The notes: generated by a model not told the origin, from the sequence alone. A stretch of 64,000 nucleotides of DNA from Geosiphon pyriformis (GCA_016748015.1 JAAOMT010000067.1:1-64000); one strand, 5' to 3'; positions 47,600-61,245 are shown, numbered from the stretch's first letter. Made by a program: numbers and translations.

Positions 47600-49600
47600 T
47601 GTCAAATAAAAGAATTCTATAAATTTTTTTGCTGTTATGTTGTGATGTAGAGATTTTGATTTAGTAGCATTTATAATTATGTTAAAAGCATATTATTAAT
47701 ATTAAAAAACTTTTAGAATGCACCTTACATAAAAAAAACCGTATAATAACATCTCTGCACAAGATTGTCTTTCATATTTTAGATGTTAGTAATTAAGACA
47801 TCTGATATAACTTTATGAATAAGCAAAATAAAAATTGGATTTCGAGTTATTGTTTAATTCTTTTAAGAATCCTTGGTAATATTGAATTTTTTACGAAACA
47901 TATACAAAAAAGTTTATTTTGAAAAAAATTTGATTCAATAAAGATACCCTAAAGATAATTATCTGCGATTTTTTATATGATAATTTATACATGAAATATA
48001 TCAAATTTATTATTCATTCAAATTATACTCGAAATCTGTAGATACAATTGGTGTAAAGCTTTGACAAAAAAAATGTATACCCAAAGATCAGTCCATTTTA
48101 AAGAAAATATGAAACCAATTTTCAGAAAAATCATTGGCCAATTTCAAATAAATTGCATAAAATATATATTTTTGAAAACTTCAACTTTTTGCTTGGTGAC
48201 CCTTATTTTCTCTATTTCAACAAATGAAATCTAAAGCAGAATTGAAACTTTATTTAGGCTTTATCATTTTCGATAAAGACATTATAAAATATATTTTTTG
48301 ATTCGTTAAATAAATCTTGTCTTTTTAAGAAATTGAAACATTTCAAAATACGAATTTTTCAAACTGGTCGTGATTAGATTTGAAAGTAGACGAATATCTG
48401 AAATTTATTTTTTAAATAAAGAAAATACGGTACCTTTTTTTAAATTGGATAATTTTATGAATTGATTTGAAATTAAAAATTTTGATCAAATCAAGTGAAG
48501 AGAGGATACTTTATCTTGTTTAAAATCTTTTCGATACACTGTCATTCTTATAATCGATTAACTAGATATAAATGCTGGTTAAATTTCATTCTTGTTCAAA
48601 CTAATTTTTAATTTCATGGAATTTTCATTTATTAGAATATGCAAATAATCAAAATTTGTCGGTAAAATCACGGAGGAAAAAGTATGACCACTCATAACAA
48701 AATAATAGATGCAACGTATTCTTGGCTATTTTACTGGGGAAACATGAACTCTATCGATCAATAAATCCTAATTGGATCTCTCATACAATGCTAATTCCGA
48801 TTTCATAGAAAATCTGCGTACATAGTGTATTGGTAACATCACAGCAATATTATTGAACAACCGTGATACATGATGATTATCTATTGTCTCAAAGAATGTC
48901 ATTCTTTTGGAAAAACTGTGTAAAACTGCTGGGATCACTATTATCTTCCTTAATATCATTTTATTCTTTTTGTATTAATTAATAACAACAAAAATAAAAC
49001 TTTATTACATTTCATATAACGTGAAATGGATACGTTCATATGCAAATCCTACCTTCCACTTTTTACAACAGATTTGAAGATTAGACCAATTTTTTTTTAC
49101 AAATGCATTATGAAAAAATTTATTCTAAATCTTCAAAAGGGGGAAGAGAATACAGTTTCAAATTTAAGCATAGAGAGATTAATATGATTCGCCTAGAAGG
49201 TTTTTTGTTCATTTTCTTGGTTCTTCGCTCACCTTACATTGATTGGGTTTTAAAATCAAACTAAAAATATCTTGTTTATTAACCGGTAATTTCGCAAGAA
49301 ATATTCGGTTAAAATATAATAGAGAGATCTTGGATTCTATTATTATCCATATTAGAATTTATTGACATAATGTATTACTCGATAAAAATCCCGCACACAC
49401 GAGTGCATTAAATGCTTTGAAAAAAAAAATTTAAAACAAAGAATTCTTTAATGACTTTATTGCAGTACAATTCCAAAATTATTTAGTTATGCTTCAGATA
49501 AGTAAAATTAATTTATGGTTATAATTTTTTATGCGTGTTTGGTTACATAGTTGAACAGTTTTAAATATTTAAAAGTGCGAAAATCTCGAAAATAAATTTT
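47600..49600. other. Right-arm upstream DNA, partly unmatched
   Basis: No supportable gene. A minus frame at 48768-48959 is short and unrecognised. Part of this stretch has no counterpart in the left arm. Confidence 0.45.
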
Positions 49601-49629
49601 TTTTGTTAAATTTAATTTTTTTTTCTCTA

Positions 49630-50358
49630 ATGGATTTGGAAGTCAATTTTGAAAACAATTGTGTCAGTGACAGTGACAGCGGCAGTCAAAAAATAAGGCT
49701 TACTTTAGATTCAAAAGAAAATTCAAATGTAGATAGCTTAGAACCACAGAGAGAATCTATTTTAATTTTACCGTCAAATGAATTATTAACTATTAATTTA
49801 AACATTGATACATCTTTTACGACAGTTACCCTACCCCAGACTATAGTTTCTCCAAATAGTTCCATCTCTTCTTCTTCTTTTCCAACATCACCAACAATGT
49901 CTACTCCCTTGGTAATACCTCTAATACGAGCAGCACATCGTCCACGAAGATCTGTATCTATTGAATCCCTACCACAATATTCTACATTAATAAATGATAA
50001 ACCGCCAAAATATTATCGTCCTTGGACAATGGATATGAATCCTTTTCAAGATATTGAACCAAGTCAACCCAAAAGACCTTGGTCAATTACCAAGAAACTT
50101 TACTTTTTTGGATTTTTTCTCTGGCCAATTTGGATGGTTGGCGCAATATGGATTTGTGCCAAAGAAAAAGAGAAACGCCGATGGTGTGAGTAAAACTTTG
50201 AAATTTGATTTTAGGTGATTTTGAGATTTTAATTTATTAATAAACTTTCATTTTACTACTCAATTTTCCTAGCCCAAAGATGTCTAATAAATAGCATAAT
50301 TTCAATAGGAATTTCCACTTATATCATTGTGGCTATAGTGAAAAATAGGAAAAATTAA
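49630..50358 (+). CDS. Unrecognised protein with two C-terminal membrane segments
   Basis: Exon 1 is 49630-50185 and exon 2 is 50273-50358 (GTGAGT donor, CCTAG acceptor, phase 1), 213 residues. I chose the ATG at 49630 (MDLEV) rather than 49603 because the paralogous copy at 44458 starts at the same codon. The first ~130 residues are rich in Ser, Thr and acidic residues and look disordered. Then come PQYST and PPKYY, the latter a PPxY motif of the kind bound by WW domains of Rsp5/Nedd4 ubiquitin ligases (inference). After a basic stretch (PWSITKKL) there is a first aromatic membrane segment (YFFGFFLWPIWMVGAIWIC), a short charged loop (KEKEKRR) and a second segment in exon 2 (INSIISIGISTYIIVAIV). 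It probably forms a membrane hairpin with a cytosolic N-terminal domain. I do not recognise the family. Confidence 0.85.
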
Positions 50359-50359
50359 T

Positions 50360-51599
50360 TCTTAGATCGATCAGCAACAAGTCATGATTTCCCTGAATAC
50401 ATGTATTTATCTTATTAGAACAACATCTCATGTTGAATATAATACATCAAATATATTTATAAGGTATATAACTAATTTTTGTAATACTATCAAGTAATGG
50501 GGTTGCTGCTCTACTGAAGATTCAATCAAGAGACAATAATTTTTTTCTTTAGTCTCGGCTCATATTAAAAACAGTACTTGAGATTGCATTTGAAATTTTT
50601 TTTTCTGAATAATCTTTAGTTTTATATCACTTTCTTTTTGTTTGTTTTTCTAATAAAAAAACCATTCATAGATTTTGCATTCCAATTAAATAAGAAAAAA
50701 TTAATAACTTTTAAAAAAATTGCTCTAATTAATAAAGTTAGTTGGATAATTTTATAAGATATATTTTTTTTAATATCTTGAAACAAATTTTGATCATTTT
50801 TAACATGAGCAAAGTATTTTATTGATTAATAATTTAATTTGGCTACCATGTAAAAAAAAAGATTTATTAGTTAATAACTTGAGTTGGCTATTATCTACAT
50901 TTCTTTGAAAATAGGATTATAAAAGCTGTGCTAAATACTACGCACAAATAAAATTTAATCAAAGAAATTTTCGATGTGAATAAACAAATAAATTCATTAA
51001 ATTGATTAAATATATCATGTTTAATAATTTATTATTCATTATTTTTATTACTATAAATAAAAAACATTTTTTAAATTTCATAAAATAATTATTAAATTGT
51101 GAATTAATAAATTTCTTTTTTTTTATGTATAATTAAAATTTTTGAATTTAAATATTCGTGATGATTACTTTAAATTTTTATAATAATAAAATTAAAATTT
51201 CTAATGTAAAAAAACCAATGTAAATTAATATATAAATATTTATTTTAAAATTCTAATTTATATTTCCTGTTAATTTTCAAATCAAGTATTGATTTAGAAT
51301 TTATGTAAAATAATAAGCTGAAGTACAGTTGATATAGCATTATGCCTGAATCGGCATTATTAAAATTCAATATTAGATGTTATTCTTTATGTTTTCAGTT
51401 TCAATATTCATGTCTATTATTCATTAGGATTTTTTTGAACACATTTTTTTCATTATTTCATTTCTTGTTTTTTTGTTTGTTTTGCAATAATATTTTTAAA
51501 CTGCTTCTTTTTATTTCGAATGTTTAAAGAAAATAAATTTTTTAAAATATATATTGGATCCAGAGCCAATTAAAATCTGTTTAATAGCTCTACTAAGTT
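50360..51599. other. AT-rich intergenic region
   Basis: No gene is seen. A short plus frame at 51342-51527 is Phe/Leu-rich and typical of AT-rich noise. Confidence 0.55.
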
Positions 51600-52648
51600 A
51601 TATTATCTGTGAGAAAAAAACTTAAATTACTACATATGTAACTTTTTTATTTTTTATCCAATAAGATTGCCATTAGAAATGAATCTATGAGTCAAAGAAT
51701 GTAGCAAGCAAAAGCTGATCTCCAAAGTAAAATCACCAAACTACTTACTATACAATGTCAAAAAGTTGGAGAAAATAGAAAGAATTGAGCACAAAGACGG
51801 TAATAGTCATCGTAGAGAAATTATGAACATGTATTGAGAAAAGTAGGGTCAATATGTTGATAAAATTCTTGTCTTTCCAATCGCACAATTGACAGACATT
51901 TAAAAATAACTTGGAAATATGAAAAACCTACGAATCACTACGTAAATGCTCGGGCAAATTCAAAGGCAAGAATGTGTTGAATGGGGAAAATTTTATCTTA
52001 ATGGTAACTAGAAAACCCTTAGTTTCTGATAAAGCAGCATTTCAACTGTTCCCAAACAGAATTCAACATTGGTACAAGGAAAAACAGCCAATTTGGCCAA
52101 GATGAAAAGATCCTACAAAATATTTGTATGGTATGAAGAGAAACAGCAGTTTACTTGTTTAGCATATTATGCGTGCTAAGTTTTATATAGCAATTTTGCA
52201 AAAAAATATCAGAAAAGTTAATAGAATACTTGGGAAGAAGGGGTGCATTCAATAAGATAATGATTCTAAGCATACAGGTCGAGTAGCTAAGGTGTTTCTT
52301 GCAGAAAATGTACTTCAAGTTATTGACTAGCTGTCATGTAGTTTGGATTTAAATTCTATTGAAAATCTGTGGGCAATCGCTAAACGTAAAATAGAAAAAC
52401 GAATGCCACAAAATATGGATGATTTGCAGCGATGGAATTCTTTGCAAAAACATGCTAAACAGTTTAGGAAATTCAATGTTGCGGCGTTGTGAATTGATTA
52501 TCAAGAGTAAAGGCGATCGAATTGCACGTTAAATTTTATATTAATAAAATCAGTGGCTTTTGGCCTTCCTAACAATATATTAATTATAGGATTCCGTGTG
52601 AAACTGTGATCTATTTGCAAAGTTAATTTTTTTTGTCACACTATATAT
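51600..52648 (+). mobile_element. Decayed Tc1-like transposon
   Basis: The plus strand carries scattered remnants of a Tc1-type transposase: AAFQLFPNRIQHWYKEKQP after a SD-like residue pair (near 52023), DNDSKHTGRVAKVFLAENV (near 52258), and DLNSIENLWAIAKRKIEKR (near 52345), i.e. the three catalytic regions in order. Many stops and shifts separate them. Possible degenerate terminal repeats are TGTGAGAAAAAAACTTAA at about 51608 and, inverted, TTAATTTTTTTTGTCACA ending near 52640. It is an old, dead copy of a family distinct from the element at 33316. Confidence 0.8.
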
Positions 52649-55600
52649 TCATTGGTCTTATTTTTTAACTTTTTAAGCCAATTTAATAATTTTGTTTTCA
52701 ATATGTTGTTAGTTTGACATCCATACTTAATTATCTTAATTATATTTAATTATGTATTAGCCATTTATATTTTATATATTTTTAACCAAATTCTTGATTT
52801 AATCAATGAATTTTTTGTTGAATAAAATATTAACTCTGTCACTAATTTGGTCATTGGCTCATTTTATTAAATATTTAAATAAGGCTTTCTAAATCTTAAT
52901 ATAATTTCATATATTTAAATTAGTTTATAAATTTTCATATTATTATTAAATTTAGCTTAAAAAATAAAGGATTTGCTTTTATAAATTATAATTTTATGAG
53001 TTAATGTAACAAATTAATAAAAATAAATAAAATTAATTTGGAATTCGCTTAAAATAAAAAGCATATTGAATTTTTATGTAATTTAATTGAAAAAACCATT
53101 TTAATTTTAAAATAACAAAAAAAATAAAAAAAAATAAAAATAGTTTGTAATTATCAATAAAATAATAACTTTATATTTCAATAAACAATTTTAAAATTCA
53201 ATGCAGCAAGTTTTTTTCTTTTTAAACTAATTCCAAAAAATACAAATAAAAAACAAATGGTTAAATTAATATTTAAAAATTGCTTTTTTAATTGAATTAC
53301 TTATATATTTAGTTTGCTTTTTTTTCTTTAAGTTCTTTATTTTATTTTATTTTTGTTAACTTGTTTTTAACTTAAAACAAAAATTTTATTTTTTGTAGTT
53401 GCTAGATTGAAAACTAATAAGTGTCATAAATTAAGTAACAATAGCAATGAAAATCAGCTTTATATTTTACTTTTTATTGTGAATAATCATATTAATCAAT
53501 ATTAAATTAAATAATTTCATATTTATTACTTAGTATTATAGACATATTTATAAAATCAAATTATAAAAAAACAATCTGATACACATTTTTATAAATAAAA
53601 AGTACAAAAAATTATATTTATAGATTACAATGCAATTATTAAGCTTATAATAATTGGTTTTAATAATTATTAAATTTTTCAAATAAAATTTCAAAAAATA
53701 AAGGTCAAATTCATTAAAAACATTTTAAATATCTTCAAATATAAAATCAATAAGCTTTACATGGTATAGAAATTATTTATGATATAATTTTAATTTATAT
53801 TATATATTAATTGTTTAATCAAATATTCATCCAGAATTATATAATAAAAAATCAAGAAAAAATAATTTTTAATAATTCAAAAATAGTTAACCATAAAACT
53901 TCTGAAATTCTGTTTTATAACAATCTCTACTTAATTAAAAGTGTAAAACATCAATAAGCAAAAGAAGTAATAAGTATATTTGTAATTAATTTATTATATA
54001 AAATAGAAATTTTATTAATATTTTATTTTATAACAATAGTATACGAATTAAAAGCATGTGATAATAATACCAAAATTGGAAACAAGAAAACTTGCTAAGT
54101 ATTTTTTTTATAATTCAAAAATTATTTTTTTAATAAATATGAATATCTTATAAATCAAAATTATATAACATCGATGCCAAAGCAATTTTAAACTAAAATT
54201 ATACTTTACAAAAATTTTTAATGTATAGTAAAATCTGCAAATTAAATTTTTAATAATTATTTTGTTTTAAATTGAATTGATATTAGAAATACTAGTTATA
54301 AAAATTCACTCATAAGAATTTTGAACATTTAAACAACTTTGAATTATAAATAACAAAGTTTTATACTGGGATCAAAATATAAAAATTCTTCATTAAAAAA
54401 ATTGTTAAAGTTTAATTATATAAATTTAAATTTAAATAATATACATATAAAATATAAATTTTAGCAATACACATTATTTAACAGATTTATTTAATTTTTT
54501 ATGATGTTTTCCTTTTATATTTTGTTATTATTAAAATTTTTCAAAAAAATAACTATCTGTTTCTGTGGCTCTAAATTTGCTAAAAATCAAAAACTGATTC
54601 TAGAAAAATAGTCGAAAATCATATAGTTTTTAACCATTTATCGTAATACATAAATTAAAAAAAAATATAACTTAATTACAAAAATTTTAACTTTTTATAC
54701 AATTTACTATAATTAGTTTATATACATATCAGCCTATTAAACCTGAAAACTATAAGAATTATTTTTACATTAATAAAATAATTTTATTAATAATAAAACT
54801 ACAAAAGAAAACAAATATCAATGTAATACCAAAACACTAATAATTTTAAATATTAGATTAGACTTTATAATCAAAGAAAGTAAAAAAAACATTTATTATA
54901 CTGAAGTAATATTGTTTATTATTATTATATTTAATATATAAAACTTTTTAGTATTTTGAAGAGTTTTTTATTGTATTTTTTAATTATTTTTAGCTATAAA
55001 ATATGAACATTATTTTCTTTTATGCTGTAATCATTTACATTATTCTGTTTAGTGTATTGGTTTTTTTTTACTATGAGATATAAACATCTATATTCTTAAT
55101 AATTAATCTTACTAAAAGTATTTAGCTTATTTTTTCATTTGTTTTATGATTTAAAGAATATGATTTTTATTTTTTATACTAATTATATTTAGTTATTTTA
55201 GAATAACTAAATCGAAAAAAAAAAATAATGAGTCATAAAAATCTACATAACTTTTTTAATTATCAAAAAAATTTCTTAATTAATAATAAAAATAATACTT
55301 TGTTTACAATTTATATTAAAACCATATTTAAAGACTATATAATAAAAACTTGGAAGATTAATTTCAAATTAATTATACTAAAAAAGTTTAATTAGTTTAT
55401 TTTTATATTTTTGTATTCATATAAAATACAAATAAATTATTAATAAGTTCTTTAAGCAAATTTTATTTTATATATAATTAATTATATTAAGAAAAAAATT
55501 ATATTGTTATGTTTAATATAATTTACTCTTGTTTTTTGCTTATTTAATAGCAAATTTATTATTAGTTAGCAATAACAAATTATTAATTCACAAATATAAA

Positions 55601-57779
55601 TATTTATAACCAGTATAAAATTACTGACATTTATTAATTTATAAACATAAACACTTATAATTAAAACAAAAATAAAATTTATTATTTGCTTAATATCTTC
55701 AAATCATTCTTGATCAACAAGTAATGAAAAGAAAATAAAACAAAAATTGTCTGTCTTTGGCTTAATTATGTTTTATTCGAGAGCCCTCTCAAGTTAATAA
55801 AATATTTTTTGCATTAATTCTATTGTCAAACTTTTTTAAATAGTTCATCTTATTTAAATCCGAATTGTAGCCAAGATCTCAAGGTTATATATTTTATTTT
55901 TAAATCCGACTTGATTAAGTAAAATTTTGGCGGATGAATTGGAAAGTATCTTTTATTATTTAGAATAGTCTTATTTCAATATCAAATTTTAATATAAGCA
56001 ATTTGAATGGTAAAACCATTTTTGAAATTGATTATTTATTAGAAGAAAAAAAAAGATAAAAAGACCAGCGAAAATTGAAAATTCAAGCACAAAGATATTT
56101 GAAGAAGGGAATTTTCATTTTAAATAGAATTGGTTGAAAACCTTTTTTTTGTTTCTTAATTAATTGCAACATTCTTAACGATATTAGATAAAATACGTAT
56201 GAATAATTTGTTTGTTTCTTCAGAAATTAGAAAGCCCTATCTGTTTATAATAAAAGATAGGTAAATCTTTTTCAAAGTAAAAAACCTTGCCAAGAATAAT
56301 AAATTACATAGAAATATATAAAATTTATTTTTTAATTATTTGCTTTAATTGAACTTTTAATTGATGTTTCCTTTTTCTTATTTTTTGAAAATTTATAAGG
56401 ATATTAACCATTTGCAAGTCTAGATAATTTTGTTATATAAGTATTACTTGAAAAAATAGAAACTAAATTGCCGCAATAATCTTTTAGATTTTAATGTTGG
56501 AAAATATAATTAAATACAGAAAATCCAAAAATTTATATGCTGTTTAAATTCTGAGTTAACATGTGTAGAAAAAAAGAGAAACTTAAATTTAATTAATTAA
56601 TATTTAATGTTGGCTACATTTGTTGGAGATCTTAAAACCATTTTAGATCAGATTATTTTATTTGACAATTGGATAAAAAAAATTACTAATAATCTTTTAT
56701 TTGATCAATTGTGATTTATCTAGGCGATACACATGCAATCATTCTATTTGAAATGTCAATGTTCTATTGAATTAGTTTTTTAAAGATTTGCATCTTCTAC
56801 AGAAATTATTAAAGACCTGGTTTGAAAATTTTGATTGGAATACATGTAATTTTAATTGTCTGATGGTTTTACTAGATTTTTTAAATCAGGCGGAAAAAAT
56901 AGATGAAAAAACAAAGTTAGTCTTTATTTTCTAGATAATTCGGTATTGAAATAAGTAATATTTTTCAATTCTTTTTTAATATAGAAATCAAAATCCTTTT
57001 TTTAAAGAATAAAAATCAAAATAAGAGAAACACCAAAGCACAGACTTGACTAATTTTAGAAAAACTTGAATGATGCTGGATCTAAAAAATTTTGAATTAA
57101 ATACAGTCATCATAAATGATAACTGATAATTTTCATTTTCTTATTGTTAATTCATCTGTTTCCAAACTTAAACATTTAGAGTGAAAGAAATTTGTGTAAG
57201 GTTAATAATCTCAGTATTTGTCTATTATCTTTGTTTTTTCTCATGAACTTATTTAGAGTTTACCATTAAAATTTTGAAATAGAATATTAATCTTATTAAT
57301 TATAATATGTTTAATTTATTATCTAATAATTTTTTGTTGTTGGGAAATCGATTTAATGCTGCTTTTTTTTACAACCTCTAAAGTGGGCGTTGAAAATTTT
57401 TATCCTGATAAAATTTCCTTCCCTTTTTTATATATGGTTGAATGCCTGGATAGCATTTTATCTTATTTTTATATCACATCTCAAAGATAAAATTCTCAAA
57501 TTTACATATTTCTAGCTGACAAATGGATCCAAAATTTTCAAAACAAAAAGATATATTGTCATGCAACATGTTTTACTTTGACACCAATATATGAAATTTG
57601 TTTAAAGAACAATTGACCTTTTTATTGCTTCAGGATAACCGGATTATAATATTGATGTCAGATAAGCAAAAGTATCCGATTCTTTGTAGAACAAATTTGG
57701 AGCTAAGATTTTCCAAGATGAAAAATGACATCTTTGCTGATCATTCATACCTTTTATAGATTAATAGATCTTCTATATC
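52649..57779. other. AT-rich gene desert
   Basis: No supportable gene. From 52650 to 55700 the composition is extremely AT-rich. From 55700 to 57780 it is more mixed but still without a convincing coding frame. Confidence 0.6.
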
Positions 57780-58225
57780 AGGTATTTTATAATCATCAAG
57801 TTCTATGACCAAAAGCTGGTCGATATCGAATCATGGCCCTTAAACATTGTATAACTTGTAAAAAAAATTTCATCTAACCACCACTAATATAGAACGGGAA
57901 ATGAAAAACGAAAGTTTAACATTAGTATAGACCTATTCAACAACGTTTATGTGAAGGTAAAGCTAAATATAGCTAAGCTTTCCAAACCTTTACTCACTGA
58001 CAAACATAAAAAAATTGCTTGCGGTGGGCTAAAAATCATAAAGGTTTTGACTGGAATCGAGTTGTATTTTCAGACAACAGAACATTTCATCTAAACCACC
58101 CAACATTAAAAGTTTGACTGTTTTCTGGACGAAAAAAATTATTCCGGCCTATGAAATACTATTAAAGATCAACGTATAAAACTATTTTACAGCTTTGGGT
58201 TTGTAGCTGGCTAGCTTTTAACACA
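57780..58225 (+). pseudogene. Tc1/mariner transposase relic
   Basis: Two readable blocks remain: a TIERELKNESLTL segment near 57888 and a later one near 58025-58110 with NHKGFDWNRVVFSDNRTFHLN, which includes the first catalytic Asp of the DDE triad (FSD) and the usual W..VVFSDE-like context. Stops and frame changes are frequent. No terminal repeats were found. Confidence 0.6.
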
Positions 58226-58483
58226 ATCTCAATGCTAATCTTATCATTACAATATACAAACGATATATGTCTCTTATAAAACGAATTTAAATTTACAAAA
58301 ATTTATTTATTAGTTAAATTAAGATTTTATTTAGAGCTTTATTATTAGTTATTATTAAATTGCAAGTTTTATTATATAGTTCTTTAAATATTGTACATAA
58401 TAAAACATTACACAAATAAAGAAGGGCTAAAAACTTTTCAAAATTACTTTAATTGCTTTCAAGGTTTCAAGGACTTTTGTCAT

Positions 58484-61143
58484 CTATAAAAAACATGTAT
58501 ATATGAGTATTGTCACATGATCAAGTTTGTATTTGCGATTAATCAAGAAGAAAAATGTGCACGCGATAGACCTTTAATAATCTGGTGTGCCGTAAGGGGT
58601 TTGTTGGAAACATTCCTCTTATATCGTTAAGAAGACCACGGCCAACTTCGTTGAACACCTGATAGACCTTCAATCATCTGGTGTGCCGCAAGGGGTTTGT
58701 TAGAAACATTCCTCTTCCATCGTTAAAAAGACCACGGCCGACTTTCCGGGCAGGAAGGGATGACAAAGGCCTTTTGCTGTAAATAAGTTATCTATAAAAA
58801 ACATGTATATATTAGTATTGTCACATGATCAAGTTTGTATTTGCGATTAATCAAGAAAAATGTGCACGCGATAGACCTTTAATAATCTGGTGTGCCGTAA
58901 GGGGTTTGTTGGAAACATCCCTCTTATATCGTTAAGAAGACCACGGCCGACTCTCATTGAACACCTGATAGACCTTCAATCATCTGGTGTGCCGCAAGGG
59001 GTTTGTTAGAAACATTCCTCTTCCATCGTTAAAAAGACCACGGCCGACTTTCCGGGCAGGAAGGGATGACAAAGGCCTTTTGCTGTAAATAAGTTATCTA
59101 TAAAAAACATGTATATATTAGTATTGTCACATGATCAAGTTTGTATTTGCGATTAATCAAGAAGAAAAATGTGCACGCGATAGTCCTTCAATCATCTGGT
59201 GTGCCGTATGGGTTTGTTGGAAACATCCCTCTTCTATCGTTAAGAAGACCACGGCCGACTCTCATTGGACACCTGATAGACCTTCAATCATCTGATGTGG
59301 TGCAAGGGGTTTGTAAAAACATTCCTCTTCCATCTTTAAGAAGACCACGGCCAACTTTCGCTGATCACCTGATAGATCTTCGATCTTCTGGTGTGCCGCA
59401 AGGAGTTTGTTAGAAACATTCCTTTTCTATTGTTAAGAAGACCACGGCCGACTCTCATTGGACACCTGATAGACCTTCAATCATCTGGCGTGCCGCAAGG
59501 GGTTTGTTGGAAACATTCCTCTTCTATCGCTAAAAAGACCACGGCCAACTTTCGCTGATCACCCAATAGATCTTCGATCTTCTGGTGTGCCGCAAGGGGT
59601 TTGTTGTAAACATTCCTCTTCAATCGATAAGAAGACCACGGCCAACTTTCGCTGATCACCCGATAGACCTTCAATCATCTGGCGTGCCGCAAGGGGTTTG
59701 TTGGAAACATTCCTCTTCTATCGTTAAGAAGACCACGGCCAACTTTCGCTGATCACCTGATAGATCTTCGATCTTCTGGTGTGCCGCAAGGGGTTTGTTG
59801 TAAACATTCCTCTTCAATCGATAAGAAGACCACGGCCAACTTTCGCTGATCACCCGATAGATTTTCAATCTCTGGCGTGCCGCAAGGGGTTTGTTGGAAA
59901 CATTCCTCTTCTATCGCTAAGAAGACCNNNNNNNNNNNNNNNNNNNNNNNNNNNNNNNNNNNNNNNNNNNNNNNNNNNNNNNNNNNNNNNNNNNNNNNNN
60001 NNNNNNNNNNNNNNNNNNNNNNNNNNNNNNNNNNNNNNNNNNNNNNNNNNNNNNNNNNNNNNNNNNNNNNNNNNNNNNNNNNNNNNNNNNNNNNNNNNNN
60101 NNNNNNNNNNNNNNNNNNNNNNNNNNNNNNNNNNNNNNNNNNNNNNNNNNNNNNNNNNNNNNNNNNNNNNNNNNNNNNNNNNNNNNNNNNNNNNNNNNNN
60201 NNNNNNNNNNNNNNNNNNNNNNNNNNNNNNNNNNNNNNNNNNNNNNNNNNNNNNNNNNNNNNNNNNNNNNNNNNNNNNNNNNNNNNNNNNNNNNNNNNNN
60301 NNNNNNNNNNNNNNNNNNNNNNNNNNNNNNNNNNNNNNNNNNNNNNNNNNNNNNNNNNNNNNNNNNNNNNNNNNNNNNNNNNNNNNNNNNNNNNNNNNNN
60401 NNNNNNNNNNNNNNNNNNNNNNNNNNNNNNNNNNNNNNNNNNNNNNNNNNNNNNNNNNNNNNNNNNNNNNNNNNNNNNNNNNNNNNNNNNNNNNNNNNNN
60501 NNNNNNNNNNNNNNNNNNNNNNNNNNNNNNNNNNNNNNNNNNNNNNNNNNNNNNNNNNNNNNNNNNNNNNNNNNNNNNNNNNNNNNNNNNNNNNNNNNNN
60601 NNNNNNNNNNNNNNNNNNNNNNNNNNNNNNNNNNNNNNNNNNNNNNNNNNNNNNNNNNNNNNNNNNNNNCCCGATAGATTTAAATCATCTGGCGTGCCGC
60701 AAGGGGTTTGTTGGAAACATTCCTCTTCTATCGCTAAGAAGACCACGGCCAACTTTCGCTGATCACCCGATAGATCTTCGATCTTCTGGTGTGCCGCAAG
60801 GGGTTTGTTGTAAACATTCCTCTTCAATCGATAAGAAGACCACGGTTAACTTCGTTGATCACCTGATAGACCTTCAATTATCTGGTGTGCCGCAAGGGGT
60901 TTGTTAGAAACATTCCTTTTCTATTGTTAAGAAGACCACGGCCAACTTTCGTTGAACATCTGATAGACCTTCCAGCGAAACTCACCTTGAAAAAGTTACA
61001 TAACAAAGAGAGAGAGGAAGGACAGGAAGGGAGGACGAATGGCTTTTGATGTAAATAAGTCATCTATAAAAAAGATGTATATGAGTATTGTCACATGATC
61101 AAGTTTGTATTTGTGATTAATCAAAAAGAAAAATGTGCACGCG
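58484..61143. repeat. Nested GC-richer satellite array
   Basis: The basic unit is about 97 bp and contains GTGCCGCAAGGGGTTTGTTG, then ACATTCCTCTTC, AAGAAGACCACGGCC and GATCACC. From 59480 on, two unit types alternate (TTGGAAACATTC with CTATCG, versus TTGTAAACATTC with CAATCG), giving a 194-bp dimer period. At the left end a larger ~306-bp unit is repeated at about 58484, 58790 and 59096. It combines two 97-bp units with a TATAAAAAACATGTATAT...TGCACGCGATAG segment. That segment recurs once at the right end (about 61063-61143). An assembly gap sits inside. The long open frames across the array on both strands are by-products. No gene is supported. Confidence 0.92.
59928..60669. other. Assembly gap (742 N)
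   Basis: A run of N inside the satellite array, so the true number of units is unknown. Confidence 1.
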
Positions 61144-61245
61144 ACAAGTCCAAGATAATTATAGAGAATAATTATCTTAAAAAATCGCCCGAAAAAATTT
61201 TTAATGTTTAAACTTTTTAACAAGTACAATACCCAGCGAAACTCA

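Larger units (their letters stand above)
47085..50358 (+). repeat. Right arm of large inverted duplication
   Basis: Counterpart of 43740-46110. The distance between the shared noncoding block and the gene start is about 1.0 kb in the left arm and about 2.1 kb here, so roughly 1 kb was inserted here or lost there. The extra sequence lies within about 47600-49500. Confidence 0.85.

Noticed and set aside
59141-60827. Long open frames on both strands across the satellite
   Set aside because: They follow the repeat unit, cross the N gap, and the 97-bp period is not a multiple of three. No family signature.
58484-61143. CRISPR-like array
   Set aside because: The units are long, directly adjacent and similar throughout, without unique spacers, and the genome is eukaryotic. 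It is a satellite.
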